Shown: positions 7,625 through 15,648, counted from the first letter of the stretch. The stretch: DNA of 17,549 nt from CAZMOK01 sp964567785 (GCA_964567785.1 CAZMOK010000060.1:1-17549); one strand, 5' to 3'. Notes: generated from the letters alone by a model not told the origin. Numbers and translations: made by a program.

Positions 7625-8355
7625 TACAACAGGAGTTGAGTGAGCAGCAGGTTGAAAAGGATTATCAGGATGCTGCTGTGCACCACGGCTTTGGTGCTGG
7701 CGCTTCCTACATCAAGGGCCCCGCCTTTTATCACGTAACCATGAAAAGCCGATACCGAAACGATGATAAAAGCAAAAATGGCTGTTTTGATGAGAGCATA
7801 TGTTACGATGTAAGGATCGAACCACGACTGCAATCCTTCAATGTAATCCCCTGATGAGACAAGGTTAAGCGAAACACAGGCGAGCCATCCCCCGAAAAGT
7901 CCGAGCAGCATGCTCAGGGTTATGAGTACCGGATTGAAGATAACCGCGGCAACAATTTTGGGGAAGATCAGGAAATTGGCTGAATTGACACCCATTATCT
8001 GCAGGGCATCGATCTGTTCGGTAACCCTCATGGTACCGATTTCTGAAGCGATCCGAGAACCCACTTTTCCGGCCAGGATAAGGCTCATTACCGTAGGGGC
8101 AAATTCGAGGATGATCGACTGCCTTACGGTAAACCCTACCATTGTCATGGGTATTAGCGGGTTATCTATGTTATAGGCAGTTTGGATGGCAGCCACGCCC
8201 CCCATAAAAACGGAGATCATTGCCACAATGCCGACTGATTCCACACCCAGGCTCTGGAATTCTACCATGAGCTGGCGCCAGAACATCTTCCATTTATCAG
8301 GATGCCTGACTGCCTGGAACATCAGGATGGCATATTTACCCAGGTTTGTTAGCAC
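7624..8355 (-). CDS. mlaE: MlaE-type ABC transporter permease
   Basis: Integral membrane permease of 243 residues, partner of MlaF. The diagnostic MlaE stretch LAGKVGSRIASEIGTMRVTE continues to QIDALQIMGVNS (about residues 95-125), and hydrophobic segments occur near 40-60, 80-100, 125-150, 180-205 and the C-terminus. The start is a GTG at 8355: the N-terminal amphipathic part (LTNLGKYAILMFQAVRHPDK) fits the family and no ATG is found upstream before the in-frame stop at 8374. A promoter-like box abuts the GTG, which would leave almost no leader; the next ATG is codon 12 (position 8322). First gene of the mlaE-mlaF-cvpA unit. Confidence 0.92.
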   Translation of the reverse strand: MLTNLGKYAILMFQAVRHPDKWKMFWRQLMVEFQSLGVESVGIVAMISVFMGGVAAIQTAYNIDNPLIPMTMVGFTVRQSIILEFAPTVMSLILAGKVGSRIASEIGTMRVTEQIDALQIMGVNSANFLIFPKIVAAVIFNPVLITLSMLLGLFGGWLACVSLNLVSSGDYIEGLQSWFDPYIVTYALIKTAIFAFIIVSVSAFHGYVIKGGALDVGSASTKAVVHSSILIILFNLLLTQLLL

Positions 8356-8357
8356 TT

Positions 8358-8365
8358 CAAATTTA
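8358..8365 (-). promoter_or_regulatory. Putative -7 promoter box of mlaE
   Basis: Minus-strand TAAATTTG matches TAnnTTTG and ends 2 nt before the GTG start. If used, transcription would begin at or within the first codons, implying a leaderless or shorter MlaE reading frame. No -33 partner is evident. Confidence 0.3.
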
Positions 8366-8432
8366 TAAAAGTACTAAGTTAACGATATTTTGATGAAACT
8401 ATTGGACGAACTTCCAAAGCAAAACTGTTTTG

Positions 8433-8440
8433 TAAATTTG
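8433..8440 (+). promoter_or_regulatory. Putative -7 promoter box of the lipoprotein-SprT unit
   Basis: TAAATTTG matches TAnnTTTG and would give a leader of about 50 nt before the lipoprotein ATG at 8498. No TTTG at the standard upstream spacing. Confidence 0.35.
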
Positions 8441-8497
8441 AAATGAAATTTTTACCTGTTCAATCCGTTCAATTCGTGTAAAGGATAAAATGAATTG

Positions 8498-8683
8498 ATG
8501 AAACTGCGCCATTACTTACCGGTATTGCTGATAATTTCACTGATAGCAGCTTCCTGCTCATCCACCAGGCATCCGTATAAAAGGAAAAAGCCCCGTAGAT
8601 GCGATTGTTCCCGGTGGAGTTGCATCCCTGATCTTGAATTTGAAGAGAAAACAACTGTTTATGGCAGAACTGGAGGGGCTTAA
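8498..8683 (+). CDS. Very small predicted lipoprotein (61 aa)
   Basis: The precursor begins with a short basic start and a hydrophobic core (LPVLLIISLIA), then a lipobox AASC with the lipidated Cys at position 20. The mature part would be only about 42 residues: a very basic stretch (HPYKRKKPRR) followed by CDCSRWSC, three closely spaced cysteines, and an acidic tail. The spacing and lipobox make it a credible real gene despite its size. I recognise no family with a known function; the clustered cysteines could bind a metal or form disulfides. Its 3' end overlaps the SprT-like gene by 23 bp, suggesting coupled translation. A TTG one codon upstream is a less likely start. Confidence 0.72.
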   Translation: MKLRHYLPVLLIISLIAASCSSTRHPYKRKKPRRCDCSRWSCIPDLEFEEKTTVYGRTGGA

Positions 8684-9278
8684 GGAATTTTTGCCTGGTG
8701 GGTCATATGCCGGTGTGGTCTCTTTGCTAAAAGGCCATCCCTTAAAGATCACAATAAAGAAAAAGCGCACTACAAAGCTTGGCGATTACAGGCCGCCCGT
8801 AAACAACCGCTTTCATCATATAACAGTGAATGGTGATTTAAACCGTTATTCTTTTCTTCTCACTCTTCTCCATGAGATTGCACATTTAATAAACTGGATA
8901 AATCATGGCCGTAAAGTACCACCGCATGGCCGTGAGTGGAAGCAAACCTTCAGTGAAATAGCCCTGCCATTTATAAACAACGGGATCTTCCCGTCAGAAC
9001 TGGTGCAATCACTCAGGATCTATTTCAGGAACCCGCCTGCCTCGATATTTTCAAACCCTGACGTATCGAGGATGCTCAGCAGCTATGATAATAACGGTGA
9101 TGCTGTGTTGCTTGAAACTTTACCCCGGGAAAGTCTTTTCAGGATCAACAACGGCAAAACTTTCAGGAAGCTCGGCAAAATCAGGAAGAACTACCGCTGC
9201 TACTGCCTCGACAACCGCAAATACTACACTGTAAAACCCACTGCAATTGTGATTCCTGTTGCTTCTTCAAGAAAATAA
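8661..9278 (+). CDS. SprT-like zinc metalloprotease domain protein
   Basis: Protein of 205 residues with a zincin motif HEIAH (residues 71-75) and a downstream His in PPHGREWK (H89) as likely third zinc ligand; HG-x-x-W/F after HExxH is the SprT-family arrangement. The family includes the SPRTN DNA-protein crosslink proteases, although most bacterial SprT-like proteins have no assigned substrate. The C-terminus has a short CYC motif followed by a beta-rich tail where related proteins carry a zinc-ribbon-like part; only the CxC pair is visible here. No signal peptide, so cytosolic, unlike the lipoprotein encoded before it. The ATG at 8661 is preferred over an in-frame TTG at 8634 deeper in the lipoprotein gene. 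Confidence 0.85.
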   Translation: MAELEGLKEFLPGGSYAGVVSLLKGHPLKITIKKKRTTKLGDYRPPVNNRFHHITVNGDLNRYSFLLTLLHEIAHLINWINHGRKVPPHGREWKQTFSEIALPFINNGIFPSELVQSLRIYFRNPPASIFSNPDVSRMLSSYDNNGDAVLLETLPRESLFRINNGKTFRKLGKIRKNYRCYCLDNRKYYTVKPTAIVIPVASSRK

Positions 9279-9290
9279 CGTTAGATTTTA

Positions 9291-9298
9291 TATTTTTG
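9291..9298 (+). promoter_or_regulatory. Putative -7 promoter box of the mannose-1-phosphate guanylyltransferase gene
   Basis: TATTTTTG matches TAnnTTTG in the 45-bp gap after the SprT-like gene and would give a leader of about 20 nt. A -33 element at the standard spacing is not evident. Confidence 0.4.
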
Positions 9299-9323
9299 TC
9301 GTATCTAAAATTCCTGTTTTCTT

Positions 9324-10415
9324 ATGAAACATAATTATTGCATTATTATGGCCGGAGGAATCGGCTCCCGTTTCTGGCCCATGAGCAAAACCGACCATCC
9401 GAAACAATTCATCGATATCCTGGGAACAGGAACAACCCTCATTCAGCAGACGTTCAATCGCTTTGAAGGGATCTGCCCTGCCAGCAACATTTATATAGTT
9501 ACCAACGCTATATATAAAGACATGGTAAAGGAGCAATTGCCTGAGCTGAAGGACGAACAGATCCTATGCGAGCCGGCAAGAAGGAACACTGCCCCCTGCA
9601 TAGCTTATGCAGCACATAAAATTTATGAAAAGGACAAGGATGCCAACCTGGTGGTGGCCCCTTCCGACCATGTTATACTTAAAGAAGACATTTTCAAGAA
9701 CAATATTCTAACGGCACTGGATGCCGCCGAAAAGAACGACTGGCTCATTACCCTCGGCATCAAGCCTTCGAGACCAGATACCGGATACGGATACATCCAG
9801 TTCCACGAGGAGCCACTCGAAGGAAGGAAAGACGACGGGATGCGAAAAGTGCGCACCTTCACTGAAAAGCCTGACCTTGAAATGGCAAAAACCTTTCTCG
9901 AGAGCGGTGATTTCCTCTGGAACTCCGGCATATTCATCTGGTCGCTCAGCAGCATCCTTTCAGCTCTTGACCAGCACCTGCCCGAAGTGAACAACCTTTT
10001 CAGGGAGGGCCACGACAAGTATTTCAAGCCTGCTGAAGATGAGTTCATAAAGGAAACCTATTCGGTGTGCAAAAGCATATCTATCGATTACGGTATAATG
10101 GAAAAGGCGGAAAATGTATATGTTCTGCCGTCTGATTTTGGCTGGTCAGACCTGGGTACCTGGGGCTCACTTCACGATATCCGAAGCAAGGACGAAAACA
10201 ACAATGCAGTTACAGGCAAGAACGTCATGACATACAATACCAGCAACAGCATCATCAATATGCCGAAAGGCAAGCTCGCCGTGATACAGGGACTTGATGA
10301 CTTCATTGTTGTGGAAGATGAGGATATTTTGCTGATATGCAGGAAAGAGGAAGAGCAACAGATCAAGCAGATCGTCAATGATGTAAGGATCCAGAAAGGA
10401 GAAAAATTTGTATAA
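9324..10415 (+). CDS. Mannose-1-phosphate guanylyltransferase (GDP-mannose synthesis)
   Basis: Converts mannose 1-phosphate and GTP to GDP-mannose, the mannosyl and fucosyl donor precursor for surface polysaccharides and glycoproteins. The nucleotidyltransferase signature spans residues 10-29, with GGIGSRFWP (11-19) and the PKQF end; further on are APSDHV (metal-binding Asp region), the FTEKP motif and the late FGWSDLGTWGSL. The 363 residues match single-domain GMP enzymes, so there is no fused C-terminal mannose-6-phosphate isomerase domain as in long ManC/AlgA proteins. Soluble, no signal. The ATG at 9324 begins the normal MKHNYCIIMAGG N-terminus. The S46 peptidase gene follows after 19 bp, probably on the same transcript, although no functional link is evident. 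Confidence 0.95.
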   Translation: MKHNYCIIMAGGIGSRFWPMSKTDHPKQFIDILGTGTTLIQQTFNRFEGICPASNIYIVTNAIYKDMVKEQLPELKDEQILCEPARRNTAPCIAYAAHKIYEKDKDANLVVAPSDHVILKEDIFKNNILTALDAAEKNDWLITLGIKPSRPDTGYGYIQFHEEPLEGRKDDGMRKVRTFTEKPDLEMAKTFLESGDFLWNSGIFIWSLSSILSALDQHLPEVNNLFREGHDKYFKPAEDEFIKETYSVCKSISIDYGIMEKAENVYVLPSDFGWSDLGTWGSLHDIRSKDENNNAVTGKNVMTYNTSNSIINMPKGKLAVIQGLDDFIVVEDEDILLICRKEEEQQIKQIVNDVRIQKGEKFV

Positions 10416-10434
10416 ACCTAATAAGATTAAGAAA

Positions 10435-12663
10435 ATGAAAAGAAGCATTATAGCAGGAATACTAAGCCTGTCGATACTTTTTGCCATCAACCTGCGGGCC
10501 GATGAGGGGATGTGGATCCCGATGCTCATAGATGACAAGATCTATGATGAAATGCAGGAGATGGGGCTTTTACTGACCCCTGAGCAGATCTACAGCGTCA
10601 ACCAGTCGAGCATAAAAGACGCAGTAGTGATCTTTGGAAGGGGCTGCACGGGTGAGATCATCTCAGACCAGGGACTGTTGCTAACAAACCACCATTGTGG
10701 TTACGGGCAGATACAGTCGCACAGTTCGGTGGAACATGATTATCTCAAGGACGGTTTCTGGGCAATGAGCAAGGAAGAGGAGCTTCCCAACCCGGGACTC
10801 ACAGCGAGGTTCCTGGTAAGGATGGAGTATGTGACTGAAGCAGCACGGGAAGGGGTCACAGATGAAATGACAGAAGATGAAAGATCGGCCAAAGTGAGGG
10901 AAAACACCAGCAAGATCATAAAAGATGCCACAGACGACACTCATTACGATGCTGTGGTCAGAAGTTTTTACGAAGGGAATGAATACTACCTTCTTGTTTA
11001 CGAAACATACAAGGATGTCAGGCTTGTGGGCGCACCCCCTTCATCCATAGGGAAATTCGGGGCAGATACTGATAACTGGATGTGGCCGCGTCATACAGGC
11101 GATTTCTCATTGTTCAGGGTTTACACAGCCCCTGACGGATCACCGGCCACTTATTCTGAAGACAATATACCGCTCAAACCCAAATACTATCTTCCTATTT
11201 CTATCGATGGGGTGGAAAAAGATGATTTTACGATGATACTGGGATATCCCGGGGGGACTCAGCGATATATGACTTCCTGGGGTGTCGACAATGCCATAAA
11301 TAACTTTAATCCCACAATAGTGGATGTTAGAGACCGGAAACTCGAGATCATGCGCGAAGCAATGGATGCCAGTGACGAAACAAGGATCAAATATGCCACC
11401 AAATATGCCCGCACGTCGAACTACTGGAAGTATTTCATTGGACAGACAAAGGGATTGAAAAGGCTGAAAGTGTTTGATAAGAAAAGGTCACAGGAGCTTT
11501 CTTTTGCTAATTGGGTGAAAGGCTCTTCGTACAGGAAAAATAATTACGGTAATGTCCTGGATATGTTCGAAGAAGCATATGAAACTATCGGAAAATACAC
11601 TGTATCACGTGTTTATATAAGTGAAGCCGTTATTAGGGGGGCAGAGATCCTTTCGCTGGCCAGGAGTTCCGACAGGCTGTACGATCTGCTTAATGCCGAT
11701 GAACCCGACCAGGAGCAGATCGACAGGATGATAGCAAGCATGAAAGAAAGGGCAGATGAATATTTCAAAAACTATGACCAGGGCATAGATAAGAATTTGC
11801 TAGCAGCCATGATGGAGATGTATTCAGAAAATGTGCCTGCCGATCAACAGCCTGATTATCTAAAACGTCTCACCAGGAAATACAAAGGAGATTTTAACAG
11901 GTATGCCGAAAAGGTCTTTGATAAGTCTATCTTCGCTACCAAAGAAAGCGTGCTTGAATTCCTGGAAAAACCAAAAGCTAAAAAGATCGCCAAAGACCCT
12001 GCTTATGAGGCCTACAAGGCTTTCATAGAAAACTACAATTCTCTTTCGAAAAACACGGAAGAAGCTTATGACAAACTCAGTAAGGCCAGCAGGCTTTATG
12101 TTGCAGGACTGAAGGAAATGCATCCCGACAAGGATTTCTATCCCGATGCCAATTTCACCATGCGGCTTACTTACGGGACGGTTCAGGATTACAAAGCAGC
12201 CGATGCCGTTTACTATAACTATTACACCACCCTGAAAGGTGTAATGGAAAAGGAAGATCCGACAAACTGGGAGTTCATTGTCCCCGATGGGCTAAAGTTA
12301 CTTTATGAAGAAAAGGATTATGGTAATTATGGTGAGAACGGAACCATGAGAGTCTGTTTCCTTACCACACATGACATAACCGGTGGAAATTCCGGCAGCC
12401 CGGTCATTAACAGCGTGGGGGCGCTTGTGGGACTTGCTTTCGACGGTAACTGGGAGGCCATGAGTGGCGACATTGCCTATGAGCCTGACCTTCAACGCAC
12501 TATAAATGTGGATATCAGGTATGTCCTTTTCATCATCGACAAGTTTGCCGGTGCACAGAACATTATTGATGAGCTGACCCTGATTAAAACAGAGCCTAAT
12601 GTGAAGCAAGATATCAAAAAGTTCAAGATCAAGAGGGATGAATTCATGATGGAAGAGCGTTAA
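10435..12663 (+). CDS. S46 family serine dipeptidyl-peptidase (DPP7-like specificity)
   Basis: Exported exopeptidase that releases dipeptides from peptide N-termini in the periplasm, feeding amino-acid use. The 742-residue precursor has a signal peptide (MKRSIIAGILSLSILFAINLRA, likely cleaved before DEG). The S46 triad is readable: His87 in NHHCGY, Asp in ADTDNWMWPRH (211 or 213) and Ser653 in GGNSGSP. Gly671, 18 residues after the Ser, is in the position that in Porphyromonas DPP7 (Gly) and DPP11 (Arg) sets the P1 preference; Gly points to hydrophobic or aliphatic P1, not Asp/Glu. The ATG at 10435 gives a clean signal peptide; an in-frame TTG at 10408 lies inside the previous gene. A strong terminator follows the stop. 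Confidence 0.95.
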   Translation: MKRSIIAGILSLSILFAINLRADEGMWIPMLIDDKIYDEMQEMGLLLTPEQIYSVNQSSIKDAVVIFGRGCTGEIISDQGLLLTNHHCGYGQIQSHSSVEHDYLKDGFWAMSKEEELPNPGLTARFLVRMEYVTEAAREGVTDEMTEDERSAKVRENTSKIIKDATDDTHYDAVVRSFYEGNEYYLLVYETYKDVRLVGAPPSSIGKFGADTDNWMWPRHTGDFSLFRVYTAPDGSPATYSEDNIPLKPKYYLPISIDGVEKDDFTMILGYPGGTQRYMTSWGVDNAINNFNPTIVDVRDRKLEIMREAMDASDETRIKYATKYARTSNYWKYFIGQTKGLKRLKVFDKKRSQELSFANWVKGSSYRKNNYGNVLDMFEEAYETIGKYTVSRVYISEAVIRGAEILSLARSSDRLYDLLNADEPDQEQIDRMIASMKERADEYFKNYDQGIDKNLLAAMMEMYSENVPADQQPDYLKRLTRKYKGDFNRYAEKVFDKSIFATKESVLEFLEKPKAKKIAKDPAYEAYKAFIENYNSLSKNTEEAYDKLSKASRLYVAGLKEMHPDKDFYPDANFTMRLTYGTVQDYKAADAVYYNYYTTLKGVMEKEDPTNWEFIVPDGLKLLYEEKDYGNYGENGTMRVCFLTTHDITGGNSGSPVINSVGALVGLAFDGNWEAMSGDIAYEPDLQRTINVDIRYVLFIIDKFAGAQNIIDELTLIKTEPNVKQDIKKFKIKRDEFMMEER

Positions 12664-12682
12664 CATTTAATTGAATACCAGC

Positions 12683-12717
12683 AAACCCGGTACAGTTTTC
12701 TGCACCGGGTTTTTTTT
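12683..12717 (+). terminator. Intrinsic terminator after the S46 peptidase gene
   Basis: AAACCCGGT (12683-12691) pairs with ACCGGGTTT (12704-12712) around a short loop that can itself pair CAG/CTG, followed by an unbroken run of T to 12717. This is a textbook Rho-independent terminator located 19 bp after the stop. Confidence 0.9.
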
Positions 12718-12746
12718 GATATTTCAGTCAAGAGAGAATAATTTCG
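12715..12746 (+). promoter_or_regulatory. Putative promoter of the DUF47-PiT operon
   Basis: TTTG (12715-12718) and TAATTTCG (12739-12746, one mismatch to TAnnTTTG) are separated by 20 nt, the usual -33/-7 spacing for the Bacteroidota housekeeping sigma factor. It begins in the T-run of the preceding terminator and lies 49 bp before the first ATG. It is the only promoter candidate here with both elements. Confidence 0.5.
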
Positions 12747-12795
12747 TAAATTGCAGTTGCCAACAGGGAATAAGACCAGGAAAACCAGACCTTTG

Positions 12796-13446
12796 ATGTT
12801 TTCAATTTTTAAGCGCACATCGGTAGTAATAGGACAGATCAATGAGTTTCTCGATATCGTTGACGAAAGCAGCCTTGTATTCAAAAAGGGTATAAAAAGC
12901 TACATCAAGGATGATGAAAATGAATTTGAAGAGCGCATCACAGAGATCGACGAACTTGAAAGTAAGGCGGATGACCTGAGGCGGGATATAGAGAACCTGC
13001 TTTACCGTAAAAGCCTTTTGCCTGATCTGAGGGGTGATGTTCTGCAGCTTCTGGAAAACATGGACGACCTGGTTGACACAGCGAAGGAGAGCCTGATGCA
13101 GTTCCGTATAGAGGAGCCTGTTATCCCGGAATATCTTGAGCAGGACATCACAGACCTGGCGAAAACATCCACTGAAGCTGTGGCAAGCCTGGTATTATCG
13201 GCCCGCTCTTTTTTCAGGGATCCCGGCACGGTGAAAGACAATGTACATCGTGTATATTTTTATGAGAAGGAGGTAGATAAGGAATCGAACCAGATAAAAC
13301 TGAAGCTCTTTAAAGAAAAGACAAAGCTTGACCTGGCAGAGAAGCAGCACCTCCGGCACTTTGTCACGCACATCGAGAAATTATCCGATATGAGCGAGCG
13401 CATAGCCGACACACTGAACATCCTGGCCATAAAAAGAAGTATTTAA
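12796..13446 (+). CDS. DUF47 (PhoU-like) phosphate-transport accessory protein
   Basis: Mostly alpha-helical cytosolic protein of 216 residues of the TIGR00153/DUF47 family, distantly related to PhoU, and typically encoded next to PiT transporters whose activity it is thought to modulate. The pattern of acidic helices (ERITEIDELESKADDLRRDI), the LRGDVLQLLENMDDLVDTAK stretch and the RHFVTHIEKLSDMSERIAD end are typical. The ATG at 12796 gives the family start (MFSIFKR); an in-frame TTG at 12751 would add 15 polar residues and sit almost on the promoter. The PiT gene begins 5 bp after its stop, confirming the usual pairing. Confidence 0.92.
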   Translation: MFSIFKRTSVVIGQINEFLDIVDESSLVFKKGIKSYIKDDENEFEERITEIDELESKADDLRRDIENLLYRKSLLPDLRGDVLQLLENMDDLVDTAKESLMQFRIEEPVIPEYLEQDITDLAKTSTEAVASLVLSARSFFRDPGTVKDNVHRVYFYEKEVDKESNQIKLKLFKEKTKLDLAEKQHLRHFVTHIEKLSDMSERIADTLNILAIKRSI

Positions 13447-13451
13447 CGGCT

Positions 13452-14576
13452 ATGATCTTTATCTTTCTCACTAGCGGATTATTCCTGGGTTGGTCACTTG
13501 GCGCCAATGATGCTGCCAATGTATTTGGCACTGCGGTGGGTACAAAAATGGTAAGGTTCCGTCTCGCTGCCTTAGTAGGCGCTGTATTCGTAGTTATCGG
13601 CGCTGTGGTGCAGGGTTCCGGTACCACCACTACGCTTGGCGATCTGGGCTCGGTAAATGCCATTGCCGGGTCATTCACTGTTGCATTAGCTGCCGCTCTT
13701 ACGGTTTTCCTGATGACCAGGTATGCCATTCCGGTATCTACCTCACAGGCCATAGTGGGAGCTATTGTAGGATGGAACTTCTACACAGGTCACAGCACCG
13801 ACTACAGTGTACTTATCGACATAGTCCTGACCTGGGTTGTTTGTCCCGTGCTCGCGGCAGTTTTCAGCATCCTGCTGTACTTGCTGCTGAAGCTCATTAT
13901 CATCAAGATGAGGATCCATCTGCTGAGGCTCGATATGCTGATAAGAATAAGCCTTGTGATTGCAGGGGCCTTCGGGGCCTATTCGCTTGGAGCCAACAAC
14001 ATTGCAAATGTAATGGGAGTTTACGTACCTGCCATTCCGCTCAGTGATATAGATATCGGTGGTTATTTTACTATCACCGGGACCCAGCAGCTTTTCTTTC
14101 TTGGCGGACTTGCCATTTCAGCAGGGATCTTTACCTATTCGGGTAGGATCATGAAGACGGTCGGAAGTCAGCTCATGCAGATGAATGCCGAGGCAGCCAT
14201 AGTGGTTGTGCTCTCCCAGGGGCTGGTGCTCTTCGTTTTCTCATCAACCGCCCTTCAACAGTTTCTTGTTGGGATAGGCTTGCCGGCGATACCACTGGTT
14301 CCGGTATCTTCCTCACAGGCAGTGATCGGCGCCATCCTCGGGATAGGATTGCTCAAAGGCGCCAGGGAAATAAAGCCTAAAGTCCTTGGCCAGATAGTGG
14401 CCGGATGGGTCGCCACACCCGTGATTACCGCAATAATAACTTTCTTTGCATTGTTTTTCGTTGACAATGTTTTTGAGCAGAAAATAGAAGCCCCGGACGA
14501 AAATAAAACAGGCGTAACAGATACTAACCCAGCTAAAGAGGGGTTTTCAATATATTATCTTTCACAAGAAAAGTAA
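13452..14576 (+). CDS. PiT-family inorganic phosphate transporter
   Basis: Integral membrane phosphate symporter of 374 residues with about ten hydrophobic segments and the internal duplication of the family: GANDAANVFGT (from residue 17) in the first half and GANNIANVMG (from 180) in the second, as well as PVSTSQAIVGAIVGW and its counterpart PVSSSQAVIGAILGI. The second repeat has Asn in place of Asp in the GAND motif, common in this branch. A short polar tail of about 35 residues follows the last helix. Gap to the DUF47 gene upstream is 5 bp and to the next gene 12 bp, so all are one operon. Confidence 0.95.
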   Translation: MIFIFLTSGLFLGWSLGANDAANVFGTAVGTKMVRFRLAALVGAVFVVIGAVVQGSGTTTTLGDLGSVNAIAGSFTVALAAALTVFLMTRYAIPVSTSQAIVGAIVGWNFYTGHSTDYSVLIDIVLTWVVCPVLAAVFSILLYLLLKLIIIKMRIHLLRLDMLIRISLVIAGAFGAYSLGANNIANVMGVYVPAIPLSDIDIGGYFTITGTQQLFFLGGLAISAGIFTYSGRIMKTVGSQLMQMNAEAAIVVVLSQGLVLFVFSSTALQQFLVGIGLPAIPLVPVSSSQAVIGAILGIGLLKGAREIKPKVLGQIVAGWVATPVITAIITFFALFFVDNVFEQKIEAPDENKTGVTDTNPAKEGFSIYYLSQEK

Positions 14577-14588
14577 TTATATCAAGCT

Positions 14589-15167
14589 ATGGACGACGCA
14601 AGATATGAATTCAGGCACTTCAGCGATAACCTGACGAAGTTCAGGGATGATTTCAAAAAACATTCCTCCGACGAGATCAAAAGGGAATCGGAAGAGAAAT
14701 ACATAGTTTCACCGGAAATTGACAAATACAATTTCAAGTTCCGGTTCGATAAGCTGGACGTCAAAGAACTGCTTGAAGTGAAAGGAAAGCTCGAGCAGTG
14801 GTACCCGGTCGTGAAAACTGGCTTTCCGGTGGATGCACAACTGTTGGTTGAAAAGATCTGTCCGCTCATGCATATCCATCCTGAAGTGATCGATAAAAGC
14901 CTTTACACCCTCGATGAGTTTATGGATGAGGTGGTTTCGGGCCAGGAACATCTCTTTTTTGCCGATGTCAGGAAACTGCGTTATGGTTACAGCATAAACG
15001 AATGCATGGCAGAATATGCCGACGTTACCATCAACGGAAAAAAGACCCAGACAGTGAGCATAGAATCGACCGAGCCTGAAAAGATACTGGAAACTATGAA
15101 GATGTTCGGTATGGAAGGGATGGAGAACATAAGTTATGTGAAGATCGTTAAGGACCTGACAATTTGA
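14589..15167 (+). CDS. Uncharacterised 192-aa cytosolic protein in phosphate-associated operon
   Basis: I do not recognise a family. The protein has no signal peptide or membrane segment. The first 45 residues are highly charged and probably helical (RYEFRHFSDNLTKFRDDFKK); a middle part has a conserved-looking LEQWYPVVKTGFPVDAQ and CPLMHIHPEVID; the C-terminal third is mixed alpha/beta with RYGYSINECMAEYADVTING followed by VSIESTEPEKILETMKMFG. The last section reads like a small substrate- or nucleotide-binding domain, but that is only an impression. It lies 12 bp after the PiT gene and 7 bp before the CYTH protein gene, so it is co-expressed with phosphate transport and triphosphate metabolism. 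Codon use resembles its neighbours; nothing suggests recent transfer. Confidence 0.85.
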   Translation: MDDARYEFRHFSDNLTKFRDDFKKHSSDEIKRESEEKYIVSPEIDKYNFKFRFDKLDVKELLEVKGKLEQWYPVVKTGFPVDAQLLVEKICPLMHIHPEVIDKSLYTLDEFMDEVVSGQEHLFFADVRKLRYGYSINECMAEYADVTINGKKTQTVSIESTEPEKILETMKMFGMEGMENISYVKIVKDLTI

Positions 15168-15174
15168 TATAAGC

Positions 15175-15648
15175 ATGGGCAAAGAGACAGAAAGAAAATT
15201 TCTTGTTACTTCGGATGCATTCAAGAGAGAGGCAAAAGGGGTATACATCCACCAGGGGTTCCTGAATACCGACAAGAACAGGGTAGTGCGGGTAAGGATC
15301 TATGGCGATGAAGGTTTCCTCACCGTAAAAGGAATTACCAGAGGGGCCACCAGGACCGAATTTGAATATGAGATACCGAAAGAGGATGCTGAAACCATGC
15401 TGAGCGAGTTGTGCGAAAAACCCACTGTGGAAAAGCACAGGTACCGTATTCAATCAGGCGGGCATGTGTGGGAGGTTGATGAGTTCCATGCCGAAAATGA
15501 GGGCCTGGTCGTTGCAGAGATAGAGCTTACGGAAGAGGATGAAAGATTTGAAAAACCATCCTGGGTAGGCGAAGAGGTGACCGATGATTCGCGCTATTTC
15601 AACGCCAATCTTGTAAAAAATCCCTATAAAAACTGGAAATCATTCTAA
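15175..15648 (+). CDS. CYTH domain protein (triphosphate tunnel metalloenzyme; probable inorganic triphosphatase)
   Basis: Single CYTH domain of 157 residues. The N-terminal hallmark ExExK is present as E4-T-E6-R-K8 in GKETERKFLV, followed by alternating basic and acidic strands that line the tunnel (VRVRIYGDEGFLTVKG, TEFEYEIP, KHRYRIQSGGHVWEVDEF, VVAEIELTEED). Such short stand-alone bacterial CYTH proteins characterised so far are metal-dependent tripolyphosphatases or other triphosphate hydrolases; adenylate-cyclase activity (class IV) is the other known option. The position in a phosphate-transport operon favours triphosphatase. Gaps are 7 bp on each side. Fold assignment is secure, substrate is inferred. 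Confidence 0.92.
   Translation: MGKETERKFLVTSDAFKREAKGVYIHQGFLNTDKNRVVRVRIYGDEGFLTVKGITRGATRTEFEYEIPKEDAETMLSELCEKPTVEKHRYRIQSGGHVWEVDEFHAENEGLVVAEIELTEEDERFEKPSWVGEEVTDDSRYFNANLVKNPYKNWKSF

Noticed and set aside
10408..10434. TTG-initiated extension of the S46 peptidase
   Set aside because: Overlaps the end of the previous gene and would spoil the signal peptide start; ATG 10435 is better.
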